This document shows, one piece after another, positions 31,664 to 40,644 of a stretch of 49,099 bases of DNA (position 1 is the first letter of the stretch; each line of letters starts with the position of its first letter). The translations under genes and the position numbers were made by a program. The notes under the pieces are model-generated. The model saw only the letters and a program-made list of their open reading frames with translations, ran no database searches and was not told where the DNA came from. Source of the DNA: Caldilinea sp. CFX5 (GTDB lineage: Bacteria > Chloroflexota > Anaerolineae > Caldilineales > Caldilineaceae); the NCBI GenBank assembly GCA_021405325.1, contig QWII01000075.1:1-49099 (forward strand), in the 5' to 3' direction.

Positions 31664-32329
31664 CTATGAACAGTCGGGCCGTTCATCTTCTTCATAGAAT
31701 TCGGCATCGTCGGCATTGTAGCGCGGGTCAGGGTAGTAGCAAACGCCGGTATGGCCGCCACTGGTGCGGTAATAGCCGGGGTCGGCATATTCTTTTTCGA
31801 CGGGGCCGTAGGCGGCTGCGCTGTAGCCATGCTTGTAATCGCCATACTGGTGATCGCCATAGTCGTCATGGTGTTTGTGACCGTAATACCCACTGTCATA
31901 CCCACCGTAATACCCGTAGTCATCCTCCTCCTCATAACCCTTATGCCCATAACCTTCGTCGTCATCATAATGGCGGTGATACTGATCATCGTACCCATCA
32001 TGATACCGATCATGGCCGGGGATACAGAAATACTGGCCCGGGTAAATGCGGTTGATGTTTGGGATACCGTTGGCACGCGCAATCGCATAGACGCTCACGC
32101 CATAGCGAGCGGCAATGCGGGACAAGGTGTCACCACGATAGACAAAGTAGTGCGCAATACACCCATCATCCGCGTCATCATCCCAACCGTAACCATACTC
32201 ATAGGCATTGACGGAACTTTGGGCAGCTTGCACCATCGCCGGCAACAAGCTACTGACCACAACCAAGAGCAGCACAAGGATTGATCGCGTGGAACGACTA
32301 TACCACCGATCGGATCGCATTTGTAACAT
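31664..32329 (-). CDS. Secreted LysM protein with Tyr/Asp/His/Gly-rich tail
   Basis: 221 aa. Signal peptide (about 1-35; SILVLLLVVVSSLLPAMVQAA), one LysM domain (about 55-102: HYFVYRGDTLSRIAARYGVS ... IYPGQYFCIP) that should bind peptidoglycan or another GlcNAc polymer, then about 110 residues dominated by Tyr, Asp, His, Gly and Lys (YHDGYDDQYHRHYDDDEGYG and similar), probably disordered. Two cysteines bracket the LysM (CIAHYFV and FCIP), as in the two larger neighbours. Start chosen at 32329 after AAAGGAGA; upstream codons come from the palindrome at 32385. The tail may bind metal or form tyrosine-based crosslinks; this is inference only. Confidence 0.8.
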   Translation of the reverse strand: MLQMRSDRWYSRSTRSILVLLLVVVSSLLPAMVQAAQSSVNAYEYGYGWDDDADDGCIAHYFVYRGDTLSRIAARYGVSVYAIARANGIPNINRIYPGQYFCIPGHDRYHDGYDDQYHRHYDDDEGYGHKGYEEEDDYGYYGGYDSGYYGHKHHDDYGDHQYGDYKHGYSAAAYGPVEKEYADPGYYRTSGGHTGVCYYPDPRYNADDAEFYEEDERPDCS

Positions 32330-32384
32330 AGGGGGGTCTCCTTTGAGAGCGATGAAATCTGCAACGGGAACTATCGATTTTGGC

Positions 32385-32431
32385 GTGGTTGGTTCGTTGG
32401 TTTCGACAAGCTCAACCAACGAACCAACCAC
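32385..32431. repeat. GAGCTTGTCGA-core palindrome, copy 3
   Basis: Arms GTGGTTGGTTCGTTGGTT (32385-32402) and AACCAACGAACCAACCAC (32414-32431), perfect, around the core TCGACAAGCTC. It lies between two minus-strand LysM genes, about 55 bp upstream of the downstream gene's start. Confidence 0.92.
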
Positions 32432-32462
32432 CTAGCTAACGCTTACTGCTTCACTCGATAGC

Positions 32463-34019
32463 TTAAGGAATACAAATCTGCTGTCCGACGTAGACATACA
32501 TGTGTTTCTGGTTCCGCACCCACGGATTGGCGTCAAGCATCGCTTTGGGGGAGGCGCCATAGTGACGGCCAATCGAGTAGAGTCCTTCACCGGGTTTCAC
32601 TGTGTGGGTCTTCTCACACTTGCCGTCATCGTCGTCATCATGATGGTCAGCATCGGGCTTTTCGACATCATGGCCCTTTTGCTGATTCTCAAAGACCGGC
32701 ACCTTGACACATTCGCCGGGTTCCTGCGGCAACTGCACGGTATAACAGGTTGCCGTGTGGGGTTGCCAGCCGTCGCGCTGCTCTTCGCAGATCTTGTAGC
32801 GGGAACCGGGCACCCGGTAATCATCCTCCGGGAAGGTAAAGGTGTATTCGCCTTCGCCGTCGGTCAGAACCGGGCTGGGTTGATAGCTGCCGGCGTCGAG
32901 CACTTCCGCCCAGATTTTCCAGCCGGGAATCCCGACATGGCCGTTGCTATCGATCTTGATGCCTTCGATGCAGAACTGCGGTTCATCTTGGACGTTGAAG
33001 AAGGTGACGACTTCACATTGACCGCCGCCGATCACATTGACGGTAAAGCTGGTGGGGGTCAACGGCTTCCAACCCAGGCGATCTTCTTCCACAACCTGAT
33101 AGGGGCCGGGCGCCAACCCATCAAAGAGAACCCGACCATTGAGATCGGTCAGACCGGAGGCCGCCAGCGAGCCATTGGTGCGGACAACCTGGATCAACCA
33201 ACCGGGCAGCGCCATCTGGGTGTTATCCGGCAGGACATCATACTTGTAGACTTCGATACAGCCCTTGTGGCGAATGCGGTTCTTAAAGTAGAGCGTCACG
33301 GCATCGCGCACATCGACTTCCTGCATCCCGTTGGTGGGCAGGACAGGCGTATAGCTGACACCGGGCGGCGGCGCTTCGGTGAAGATCCAGCGCCCCGGTG
33401 AGAGACGGAAGACGACAGTGCCGTTGGCATCGGTCACAAGTTCTTGCGGGACAGCGAAGATGTTGTCCGGGCCGGGTGCGGCATGGATGCGCCAGCCGGG
33501 CTGCTTGAGATAATCTTCATTGACCTTGATGACGGTGATCTTGATCAGGCGGCGCAGTTTGAAGCGGATCTTGACACACTCTTTTTCGCCATAGTCGAGC
33601 GAGAGGTCAAAGCGATCCGGCGTTACCGGCTCCCATTCCTGCCCTTCTTTCTGGCCGAGGTCGATCTGGAACTGCCAATCGCCCACAAAGATGCCACGGG
33701 TGGGATCTTCCGGCCATTCATCAAAGCGGAAATTGCCATTGCCGTCGGAAATTTCACTGACGGCGCGGGTGGGATTCAGTTCACCCTGGGCATTGCGCGG
33801 AACAGCGCCAATCACCCAGCCATCGGTCAGCGGCTTTTCGTCGTGGCTAATGACGGAACCTTCGACACAGACTTTATCAGCGGGAATCGGGGCCAGCTTA
33901 TGGTCATCCGCCTGGGCGTGCGCCGTGGCGACTGAGGTGACCATGAGAAGGCCGAGGCAAAGCAGAAGGAGTGGATAGGACAAACCAATCCTTGACGACC
34001 GTAATACGCGAGGGAACAT
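32463..34019 (-). CDS. Secreted SpaA/prealbumin-like repeat protein with C-terminal LysM (paralog 1)
   Basis: 518 aa. Signal peptide about 1-36 (LLLLCLGLLMVTSVATAHAQ), then four beta-sandwich repeats of the SpaA/carboxypeptidase-regulatory type, recognisable by CVEGSVI, VIKVNEDYLKQPGWRI, CIEVYKYDVLP...LPGWLIQVV with GPYQVVEEDRLGW, and CIEGIKIDSNGHVGIPGW. An Asp/His/Lys-rich linker (DADHHDDDDDGK) leads to a C-terminal LysM (CEKTHTVKPGEGLYSIGRHY ... VGQQICIP). Probably an extended cell-wall-bound stalk. No LPXTG. Good AAAGGAGAA start site. Architecture and sequence match the gene at 34866-36383. Confidence 0.85.
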   Translation of the reverse strand: MFPRVLRSSRIGLSYPLLLLCLGLLMVTSVATAHAQADDHKLAPIPADKVCVEGSVISHDEKPLTDGWVIGAVPRNAQGELNPTRAVSEISDGNGNFRFDEWPEDPTRGIFVGDWQFQIDLGQKEGQEWEPVTPDRFDLSLDYGEKECVKIRFKLRRLIKITVIKVNEDYLKQPGWRIHAAPGPDNIFAVPQELVTDANGTVVFRLSPGRWIFTEAPPPGVSYTPVLPTNGMQEVDVRDAVTLYFKNRIRHKGCIEVYKYDVLPDNTQMALPGWLIQVVRTNGSLAASGLTDLNGRVLFDGLAPGPYQVVEEDRLGWKPLTPTSFTVNVIGGGQCEVVTFFNVQDEPQFCIEGIKIDSNGHVGIPGWKIWAEVLDAGSYQPSPVLTDGEGEYTFTFPEDDYRVPGSRYKICEEQRDGWQPHTATCYTVQLPQEPGECVKVPVFENQQKGHDVEKPDADHHDDDDDGKCEKTHTVKPGEGLYSIGRHYGASPKAMLDANPWVRNQKHMYVYVGQQICIP

Positions 34020-34865
34020 ATAATTCTCCTTTGTGAAGTGACGACGATGATGTCAGCAGCGGTTATCACAAATTGGATGCTGTCGACAAAGAAGATGCAA
34101 TCGATTGAATGGAAAAATGTTTTTGCTGATTAGTGACAAACCATGCATGATCCTTTCGCTATGCGCAACGACCACTGGTCAAGTTGCTACCACCCGCTTG
34201 CCGGCAACCGACAAGCCATCTGTCAATCACCGTAAAGCCGGTGGGTGTAACTTCACGCCGAGTAGCCCTTACCGCCAAACCAAGACAGCACGATTCCGGG
34301 AAAAACTCAATTCACAATCAGGTGAGACAAGCTGTGTGAGGCGATTTGAAAAGGTTCAAGTTCACAGCGAAGAGCGTGGTGTAGAGGGCAAAAAATTCAT
34401 ATCCGTTTCCCAAACGACTTTGCCTGACTCTGCAACAGGGGACATGATACAGATTCTTGCCGGACAACGTTCTCAGTTGTGTTGGAGATGAATTCTCAAA
34501 TACACCAGTGAGTTTACCCAAGCGCTTGCCGGCCGTGAGGGCCGTTAGACCGGCAAGTGAAAGCCCTTTTATAGGATAACATGGTTCGGACGTTTTCTCA
34601 AGGGGGGGCAGGCAACATTTATTGAAAGATTTACTTACATTTCCACATCAGTGATGAACAAATATTTATTTACATTTCACAATATTTAGCCAAATCGACG
34701 CCATATTTACAAGAATCATAAACTTCACCACCCATTCACCGGTCAAAGGGCGCTTCCTCTTCTGTCCCATAGGGGCGGATTCCGCGCAGCGTGAGTCCGT
34801 GACTCGCCGTGGACTACGACGGGTCACGGACTCACGCTGCGCGGAAGTTATTTCTAGACGGTTAC
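34020..34865. other. Long intergenic region between two LysM paralogs
   Basis: 846 bp with no convincing gene. The only ORF of note (34318-34521, minus) has no ribosome site or recognisable sequence. Contents: GC-rich stems near 34190-34275 and 34540-34575 (CTTGCCGG...CCGGCAAG type), an AT-rich stretch (about 34615-34730), and the perfect palindrome at 34780-34846. It probably serves as a long leader/regulatory region for the minus-strand gene that starts at 34019. Confidence 0.6.
34780..34846. repeat. Perfect 24-bp inverted repeat downstream of LysM paralog 2
   Basis: TTCCGCGCAGCGTGAGTCCG (then TGAC) at 34780-34803 faces its exact complement at 34823-34846, with a 19-nt loop. It stands 19 bp after the stop of the 34866-36383 gene, so it may terminate that transcript. 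GTCCGTGAC is shared with the hairpin at 48930. Confidence 0.85.
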
Positions 34866-36383
34866 TTACGGAATACAGACCTGCTGCCCCACTTTGAGGT
34901 GCATCTGCGGTTGTGAATTGACCCAGGGATTAGCGGCGACCATCGCTTTGGGCGCAACACCATATTTATAGCCAATCCCGTAGAGTGAATCGCCATGTTT
35001 CACGGTGTGGGTCACACGGCAACCACCGTTGCTCGGCCCGGCGGGGGTGGCGCCATGCCCAACCTGTTGATTGACAAAGTCAGCGACCGCCACACAAGCG
35101 CCCGGCTGCTGCGGCAGCGTCACGGTGTAGCAGGTGGGGCCGATGGGTTGCCAGCCGGTCACATCTTCAAAGTCCTCGCAAATCTTGTACTTGGAACCGG
35201 GGACACGGTAATCATTGCCGGAGAAGGTGAACTTGTACATGCCAAAGCCATCCGTCACCTGATCCGCCGGGTCCCAATCACCCTTATCCAGCGGTTGCGC
35301 CGTAATCTTCCAACCGGGCAGCCCGACTTTGCCAAAGGTATCGATCTTGCGCCCTTCGATACAATACTGCGCTTCCGCCTGTTGATTGTCGAAAACAACC
35401 TGTGTACAGCCGCTCTGATCAGGCGCCAGGGTGACATCATAGCTGGTCACGGTAGCGCTTTCCCAGCCAACCCGTTCCTCTTCGACCACGGTGTAGGGGC
35501 CATAGGGCAGCTTTTCAAAGGAGATCGTCCCCAAGGCATTGGTCACGCCGCTGGCGGCTAAGGCGCCGTCGGCCCGCAACAGGTTGATCTTCCAGCCCTG
35601 CAAGGGGAAGGGGGTATCGTTGGAATCAGCCGGCGGCACATCCTGCTTTAAGACATCAATACAGCCATAGATGTTGAGGCGATTCTTAAAGCGAATGGTC
35701 TGGGGGCCGGGGGCTTCCACCTTTAATTCCTGGCGGCCAGTAGTCGGCACCACCGGAACGTAATTGACATCTTTTGGCGCATATTCAGTAAAGATCCAAT
35801 TGCCTTCACTCAGGCGGAAGACGGCCTCGCCGTTGGCGTCGGTGGTAGCGCTCTGGCTCACAGCAAAACGATTGTTGGCGCCCGGCTCGGCCTTGATCTC
35901 CCAATCAGCCAGGCGGTTGTGATTCTCGTCGATCTTGACCACAATCACGGTCACGACGCGCCGCAGCTTAAAGCGGATCAGATAGCAATCACTCTGGCTG
36001 TAATCGAGAGTGACATCAAAGGAGGCCGGCGTCACCGGTTCCCACTCCTCGCCGGCCTTGAGAACATCAATGGCGAAGGTCCAGCGGCCAGGAAACAGCC
36101 CATTTTCAAATTTAAATTCACCATCTTCATCAACGGCGGCGGCCATCGCCGTACCATCAGCGGCGGTGGCGGTGACAATACGGCCATCGCCCAGCCGTTT
36201 CTCCTGGTGATCGATCACGACGCCTTTGACACAGAGATCATCATTGGTCGGTGTAACACTGCCATTGGCACTGCCGGCTGCGTAAACAGTGGCGACGGGG
36301 AGGAGGAGCAGAAATGAAAGCAGAAAAGCCAACCCCAGTCGTACTTGCGCAGCGTGCAATTTTGTTGAAAGTTGTGAAACCAT
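34866..36383 (-). CDS. Secreted SpaA/prealbumin-like repeat protein with C-terminal LysM (paralog 2)
   Basis: 505 aa, paralog of 32463-34019. Signal peptide about 1-35 (LGLAFLLSFLLLLPVATVYA), four SpaA-like repeats (LCVKGVVIDHQEKRL; VIVVKIDENHNRLADWEI; CIDVLKQDVPP...LQGWKINLL with GPYTVVEEERVGW; CIEGRKIDTFGKVGLPGW), a short linker and a LysM (CRVTHTVKHGDSLYGIGYKY ... VGQQVCIP). The GxYxVxE element resembles that of SpaA domains, which can hold isopeptide bonds, but bond residues are not established here. ATG at 36383 follows AAGGAGCG; the ATG eight codons upstream overlaps that site. Confidence 0.85.
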   Translation of the reverse strand: MVSQLSTKLHAAQVRLGLAFLLSFLLLLPVATVYAAGSANGSVTPTNDDLCVKGVVIDHQEKRLGDGRIVTATAADGTAMAAAVDEDGEFKFENGLFPGRWTFAIDVLKAGEEWEPVTPASFDVTLDYSQSDCYLIRFKLRRVVTVIVVKIDENHNRLADWEIKAEPGANNRFAVSQSATTDANGEAVFRLSEGNWIFTEYAPKDVNYVPVVPTTGRQELKVEAPGPQTIRFKNRLNIYGCIDVLKQDVPPADSNDTPFPLQGWKINLLRADGALAASGVTNALGTISFEKLPYGPYTVVEEERVGWESATVTSYDVTLAPDQSGCTQVVFDNQQAEAQYCIEGRKIDTFGKVGLPGWKITAQPLDKGDWDPADQVTDGFGMYKFTFSGNDYRVPGSKYKICEDFEDVTGWQPIGPTCYTVTLPQQPGACVAVADFVNQQVGHGATPAGPSNGGCRVTHTVKHGDSLYGIGYKYGVAPKAMVAANPWVNSQPQMHLKVGQQVCIP

Positions 36384-36851
36384 AAAATTGAACGCTCCTT
36401 GATTCAATTGTCAGCAGTCCGCAGTCGTGTAGTCGCATAGTCCAGAGTCAGCCGATTGCCGTCCCTGTTGCGGTGCGGTTTACTGCTCGTTCGTTGTTGT
36501 GGACACCCGCCCACGAGACGAGTGTTGACCGTTTTATTCCCCAATTTCCCGTTGCCGGCGTAATAGGTCAATCAGGTACACAAAAACGGTGCTATTGATG
36601 GATTGTACGCATCACCTGGTCAATGCGGCAGCCGCCAGCCCAACAAGGGATCGCGAATACTGACAGCCGTGCAGAATTGCCATAAGCTGATGTACAATCT
36701 TGCTACTCAATGTAGATGACGTGGATTTTATAAAAAGTTACGCGGGTTTCCTAACAGGTTGTTACAGTGGTTAGTTCGTTGGTTGAGCTTGTCGAAACCA
36801 ACGAACTAACCACTGTAACAACCAACCGCCAGCACACCAAGGAGCGTCCGT
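36384..36851. other. Divergent intergenic region LysM paralog 2 / fni
   Basis: 468 bp without a gene. It holds a short-repeat-like patch (CAGTCCGCAGTCGTGTAGTCG, 36413-36433; shown in two parts CAGTCCGCAG and TCGTGTAGTCG) and the palindrome at 36757-36823. No strong promoter was identified on either strand. Confidence 0.55.
36757..36823. repeat. GAGCTTGTCGA-core palindrome, copy 4
   Basis: Perfect 28-bp arms (36757-36784 and 36796-36823; GGTTGTTACAGTGGTTAGTT and on) with the 11-nt loop GAGCTTGTCGA. It is the longest perfect palindrome of this family in the window, and the fni ribosome site follows about 15 bp downstream. The outer arm sequence differs from other copies, but both arms changed together. 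Confidence 0.95.
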
Positions 36852-37907
36852 TTGTCCATCGATCAACGCAAAGCCGATCACATTCGCATTAATTTGGAAG
36901 AGGATGTGCGTTTCCCCACCCTGACTACCGGCTTGGAACAGTTTCACTTTACTCATCAAGCGCTCCCGGAATTAGATCTGGCGGACGTTGACATTGGCGT
37001 CACCCTCTTTGGCAAGCGCTTGGCCGCGCCCATTTTGGTCAGTTCGATGACCGGCGGCACCGCCGACGCCGAACGCATCAACCGCAACCTGGCGGAGGCC
37101 GCAGAAGTGCAACGGCTGGCGATGGGTGTCGGCAGTCAGCGGGCAGGGTTGGAACGCCAGGAGACGGCCAGCACCTTTCGCGTGCGTGACGTGGCGCCGT
37201 CCCTCTTGCTCTTTGCCAATATCGGGGCGGTGCAACTAAACTATGGCTATGGCGTCGATGCTTGTCGCCGCGCCGTGGAGATGATCGAAGCGGACGCCTT
37301 GATCCTCCATCTCAACCCGTTGCAAGAGGTGGTGCAGACCGGCGGCGACACCAACTGGCGGGGGCTGACGGCAAAGATTGCTGAAGTCTGCCGGAAGCTG
37401 CCGGTGCCGGTCATTGCCAAAGAAGTGGGGTGGGGCATTAGCAGGGAAAGCGCACGTCGCCTGATCGAAGCTGGCGTTAGCGCCATTGATGTGGCCGGCG
37501 CCGGCGGCACGTCGTGGAGCCAAGTCGAAATGCACCGGGCGCCCACCGAAAAGCTGCGTCGGCTGGCCGCGGCCTTTGGCGATTGGGGCATTCCCACCGC
37601 CGAAAGTTTGCAACTGGTTGACCAGGTGCGCACCGCCATGCAGTACCCGGATCTCCCCCTCTTCGCCAGCGGCGGCATTCGTAGCGGCCTGGAGATTGCC
37701 AAAAGTGTCGCCCTCGGCGCCGACCTCGTGGGGTTGGCCGCGCCATTTCTCAAGCGGGCCGTAGTCTCCACCGAAGCGGTCTGTGAAGAGATGGAGCTGC
37801 TCGCCGCCGAAGTGCGCATTGCCGCCTTCTGTAGCGGCTGCGCCACCCTGGCCGCTTTGCGCCAACCGGGCGTGTTACAGAAACGCAGTGGGCCAGGAAA
37901 TCAGTAA
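36852..37907 (+). CDS. fni: Type 2 isopentenyl-diphosphate delta-isomerase
   Basis: FMN- and NADPH-dependent isomerase interconverting IPP and DMAPP, 351 aa. Hallmarks: [15 protein letters not shown] at the N-terminus, [26 protein letters not shown] (as [17 protein letters not shown]), [47 protein letters not shown] and the FMN-phosphate site [12 protein letters not shown] start preceded by AAGGAG. The prenyl synthase gene follows 89 bp downstream on the same strand; together they supply C20 isoprenoid precursors for carotenoids, quinone tails or similar lipids. Confidence 0.95.
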   Translation: MSIDQRKADHIRINLEEDVRFPTLTTGLEQFHFTHQALPELDLADVDIGVTLFGKRLAAPILVSSMTGGTADAERINRNLAEAAEVQRLAMGVGSQRAGLERQETASTFRVRDVAPSLLLFANIGAVQLNYGYGVDACRRAVEMIEADALILHLNPLQEVVQTGGDTNWRGLTAKIAEVCRKLPVPVIAKEVGWGISRESARRLIEAGVSAIDVAGAGGTSWSQVEMHRAPTEKLRRLAAAFGDWGIPTAESLQLVDQVRTAMQYPDLPLFASGGIRSGLEIAKSVALGADLVGLAAPFLKRAVVSTEAVCEEMELLAAEVRIAAFCSGCATLAALRQPGVLQKRSGPGNQ

Positions 37908-37985
37908 GACAGTAAATCAGTAGAACAGTAGGATTATCCGATTTCATTGAGCGGTTCACGCAACACGCAACACGTATCACGCAAC
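37903..37985. repeat. Octamer and heptamer tandem repeats between fni and the prenyl synthase gene
   Basis: CAGTAAGA-type octamers (37903-37932: CAGTAAGA CAGTAAAT CAGTAGAA CAGTAGGA) begin at the fni stop codon. ACGCAAC heptamers (37958-37985: ACGCAAC ACGCAAC ACGTATC ACGCAAC) end just before the AAGGA of the next gene. Related to the arrays at 119, 2501 and 17391. Confidence 0.8.
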
Positions 37986-37996
37986 AAGGACTCATC

Positions 37997-39034
37997 ATGG
38001 CAAACAATGAACTCAGCGGCTTTTTGGGGCGCTGGCTACCGCGACTGGAAGAAGAGATGCGCGCCGTTGTCGGTCATCAAGACGAAGCCGCTGTCGCCGC
38101 CCATTATGGCATGATTCAATATCACATGGGGTGGGCGAATGAAGCGTTGCAACCCCAACTCTATCCCGGCGGCAAACGGATTCGCCCCATGCTTTGTCTG
38201 ATTGCCTGTGAGGAATTGGGGGGCGAGCCGGCGTCGGCCCTGCCGGCCGCAGCGGCGATTGAACTGCTCCATAACTTCTCGCTGATCCACGATGATATTG
38301 AAGATGGCGACGAAATGCGGCGGCACCGGCCCACGGTCTGGAAACTGTGGGGCGTACCGCTGGCGATCAATGCGGGCGATGCGCTCTTTACCCTGGCCTT
38401 TGCCGCTATGCAACAGGTGGTGCGCCGTGGCGTGCCGGCGACGACGGCCATGAGCGCGCTGCAACTCTTCACCCAAACCTGTCTGGCCTTGACCGAAGGG
38501 CAATATCTGGATATGAGCTTTGAGCGGCGGGAGAGCGTGACCGTGGCCGAGTATATGCGTATGATCCAGGGCAAGACGGCGGCGTTGATTGGCGCCAGCA
38601 CAGCCATCGGCGCGCTGCTCGGCGGCGCCACGGCGGAACAGGCGCAACACCTGCAAGCCTTTGGACAGGCTGCCGGTTTGGCTTTTCAGATTCAGGATGA
38701 CATTCTGGGCATTTGGGGCGATCCGTCCGTCACGGGCAAAGCCGCCGGCAATGATATTCTGCGCCGTAAAAAGAGTCTGCCCATGCTCTATACCCTGACC
38801 CATGATCATGTGGGCGAGCAGTTTGAAACGTTGCTTGACGACAACTTCACCGCCGCCAAGCTACCGCAAGCGCTCCGGCTGCTCGACCAGGCCGGCGCGC
38901 GCGCCTTTGCCGAAGCCGCGGTGCGCGCCGAACATGAACGGAGCCGGTTGGCGCTACGTCAGGCAGGCGGTGAGCAGATGGAAGAATCGATGTTATGGGC
39001 GTTGGCCGAGAGTTTATTGAATCGCCAACAATAG
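37997..39034 (+). CDS. Polyprenyl synthetase, probably geranylgeranyl diphosphate synthase
   Basis: Trans-isoprenyl diphosphate synthase, 345 aa, condensing IPP with allylic diphosphates in the cytoplasm. GGKRIRP (58-64), the first Asp-rich motif DDIED (99-103) and the second, QDDILG (233-238), are present, as is GQYLDMSFE. The residue five positions before the first motif is Phe94, which in type-I archaeal GGPP synthases limits the product to C20, so GGPP is the likely product (inference). ATG with AAGGA upstream. Downstream of fni in the same direction. Confidence 0.92.
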   Translation: MANNELSGFLGRWLPRLEEEMRAVVGHQDEAAVAAHYGMIQYHMGWANEALQPQLYPGGKRIRPMLCLIACEELGGEPASALPAAAAIELLHNFSLIHDDIEDGDEMRRHRPTVWKLWGVPLAINAGDALFTLAFAAMQQVVRRGVPATTAMSALQLFTQTCLALTEGQYLDMSFERRESVTVAEYMRMIQGKTAALIGASTAIGALLGGATAEQAQHLQAFGQAAGLAFQIQDDILGIWGDPSVTGKAAGNDILRRKKSLPMLYTLTHDHVGEQFETLLDDNFTAAKLPQALRLLDQAGARAFAEAAVRAEHERSRLALRQAGGEQMEESMLWALAESLLNRQQ

Positions 39035-39049
39035 GATTCGGTCTAGTCC

Positions 39050-40381
39050 TCAGATCCGGCTTTGCGCTTTGAGCGCCAGGTATTGATTGACCACAGCAAT
39101 ACTCAGTTGATCCGCCGGCACATCGAGCGTCAAGATGCCCCGTTGGGTCAGCCGCTCAATGGTCAACTGGCGCTCGTCGAGAAGCTGTTCGGCCATGGTG
39201 CGTTGATAGAGCGTTGCACTGTCAACAATCCCCTGATCGGCGAGACGTTGCACGGTGGGGTCGCGCATGGTGACGACCAGCGGCAGATGTTGGCGGCGGA
39301 TGCGTCCCATCTGGGCGATCAGGAGTTCAGTGGTGATGCTGCCGGTCAGGTCAGTAAAGACGAGTACGAGGCTGCGTTTGTGTTGCTTGACGGCAAAGTA
39401 GCTAAAGGCTTGGGCATAATCGGGTTCAACAGCGGCGCTTTCCAGGCCATAGAGTTGTTCGAGCAGGCGGTGAAATTGTTGTTTCCCCGTGCGCGGCTCC
39501 ACCCATAACTGGACAGCATCAGCAAAGGCGAGCAAGCCGATCTTGTCCCCTTTCTGCGCGGCAACATAGGCCAGCAGCAACACGGCGTTGATGGCATAAT
39601 CGAGCTTGGCAACATCCCCCACCGGGCTGCGCATCATCCGCCCCACATCAAGCAGCACCATAATGTGCTGGCTGCGTTCGGTTTCATACTCGACGCTGAT
39701 GGGCTTGCCCCGGCGCGCGGTTGCTTTCCAGTTGACGCGGCGATATTCATCATCGGGCAGATAATCGCGCAGCCGCTCAAATTCCGCCCCGCTGCCGAAG
39801 ATGCGCGCATTGCGCAACCCCAGTTCCCAAAGACGATTCTGCCGCAGCAGAAGATCATACTTTTTGACATCGACCAGGTTGGGATAGACCTTTACCGGTT
39901 CTGCCGCCGGGATACGCATCTGGCGGCGCAGCAGGCGCAACACCGATTCCCAGCGCAAATGGATGTCGCCAAAGCGGTAGTCGCCACGGCGGGGCGGGTA
40001 GACGGTATAGGTGAGCTGGGTCGGCGTGCGGGGCGGCGCTTGGGCCGTCAACAAGCGATCCGTTTCGTCTACGAGAAAGGGCAGCGGCGGCTCATCGCGC
40101 AGCCAGATGGTGATCGGCCTAGCGCCGCGCCGCAACTCAACGGTCAATTCAATGCGGTTTTTGGCCGCCAGCGACAGCCGGTCATCATGGCGGCGGGTGA
40201 CTAGCCAGGCCGTGTGATCGGGCGTCAGTCGCCAATCGGCCAGCAGCAGGGCGCTCACCAGCCCCAGCCAGCCCAGCCCCACCCAGCCCCACCAACCGGC
40301 CTGCGCCGTCAGGGCCAGCGGTAAGGTCGTGCCCAACAATAAAAGCCAACTACGGGTTGTTAGTTGCATAAACTGATCCAT
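39050..40381 (-). CDS. DUF58 domain protein
   Basis: Predicted membrane-anchored protein of 443 aa. Two N-terminal hydrophobic segments (SWLLLLGTTLPLALTAQ and GWLGLVSALLLADW) precede a beta-rich region and the DUF58 core: RLRDYLPDDEYRRVNWKATAR (as DDEYRRVNWKATAR) and KPISVEYETERSQHIMVLLDVGRMM (as YETERSQHIMVLLDVGR), a vWA-like fold with a partial MIDAS. DUF58 proteins usually pair with MoxR AAA+ ATPases, but none is adjacent. Start uncertain between ATGs at 40381 and 40369; the ORF continues upstream through a palindrome. Convergent with the prenyl synthase gene. Confidence 0.82.
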   Translation of the reverse strand: MDQFMQLTTRSWLLLLGTTLPLALTAQAGWWGWVGLGWLGLVSALLLADWRLTPDHTAWLVTRRHDDRLSLAAKNRIELTVELRRGARPITIWLRDEPPLPFLVDETDRLLTAQAPPRTPTQLTYTVYPPRRGDYRFGDIHLRWESVLRLLRRQMRIPAAEPVKVYPNLVDVKKYDLLLRQNRLWELGLRNARIFGSGAEFERLRDYLPDDEYRRVNWKATARRGKPISVEYETERSQHIMVLLDVGRMMRSPVGDVAKLDYAINAVLLLAYVAAQKGDKIGLLAFADAVQLWVEPRTGKQQFHRLLEQLYGLESAAVEPDYAQAFSYFAVKQHKRSLVLVFTDLTGSITTELLIAQMGRIRRQHLPLVVTMRDPTVQRLADQGIVDSATLYQRTMAEQLLDERQLTIERLTQRGILTLDVPADQLSIAVVNQYLALKAQSRI

Positions 40382-40455
40382 TAATTGAAGAAATTCATTG
40401 TTGGGTTGATTATACCGAAACTTTAGCCAAATGGGGAGTTTCGCGCAGGATGTTT

Positions 40456-40527
40456 GGTGCGTGCGTTGCACGGGGCAAAGCGTGCTGCTCTTTTGTAGCC
40501 ACTTTTGCCCCGTGCCGCGCACGCACC
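40456..40527. repeat. Inverted repeat between DUF58 gene and larE
   Basis: GGTGCGTGCGTTGCACGGGG (then CAAAG) faces CTTTTGCCCCGTGCC-GCGCACGCACC. About 25 bp stem with small mismatches, in the divergent promoter region. Confidence 0.8.
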
Positions 40528-40544
40528 GATCACTGATCGACAAC

Positions 40545-40573
40545 ATGACGGATCGGCAGCTTCATGGTACAAT
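40545..40573 (+). promoter_or_regulatory. Possible promoter of larE-larC
   Basis: ATGACG (40545-40550), a 17-bp spacer and TACAAT (40568-40573), about 70 bp upstream of the larE start. The -35 is a partial match. Confidence 0.4.
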
Positions 40574-40644
40574 GAGTGCAGATTTATCACACAGCGTGCC
40601 GGTTAGCACGAAGAAGTATAGAACGAGGAAGAGGAGTGCTAGGA

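Noticed and set aside
31597..32088. Overlapping ORFs rich in Thr/Ile or Met over the LysM gene tail
   Set aside because: Biased reading of the Tyr/Asp/His codons in other frames; the minus frame with signal peptide and LysM is the real gene.
32502..33401. 299-aa plus-strand ORF opposite the LysM/SpaA gene
   Set aside because: It is the antisense shadow of a gene with clear signal peptide, repeats and LysM on the minus strand; its own sequence shows no domain.
34318..34521. 67-aa minus-strand ORF in the long intergenic region
   Set aside because: No ribosome site, no recognisable pattern and atypical composition for a gene of this genome.
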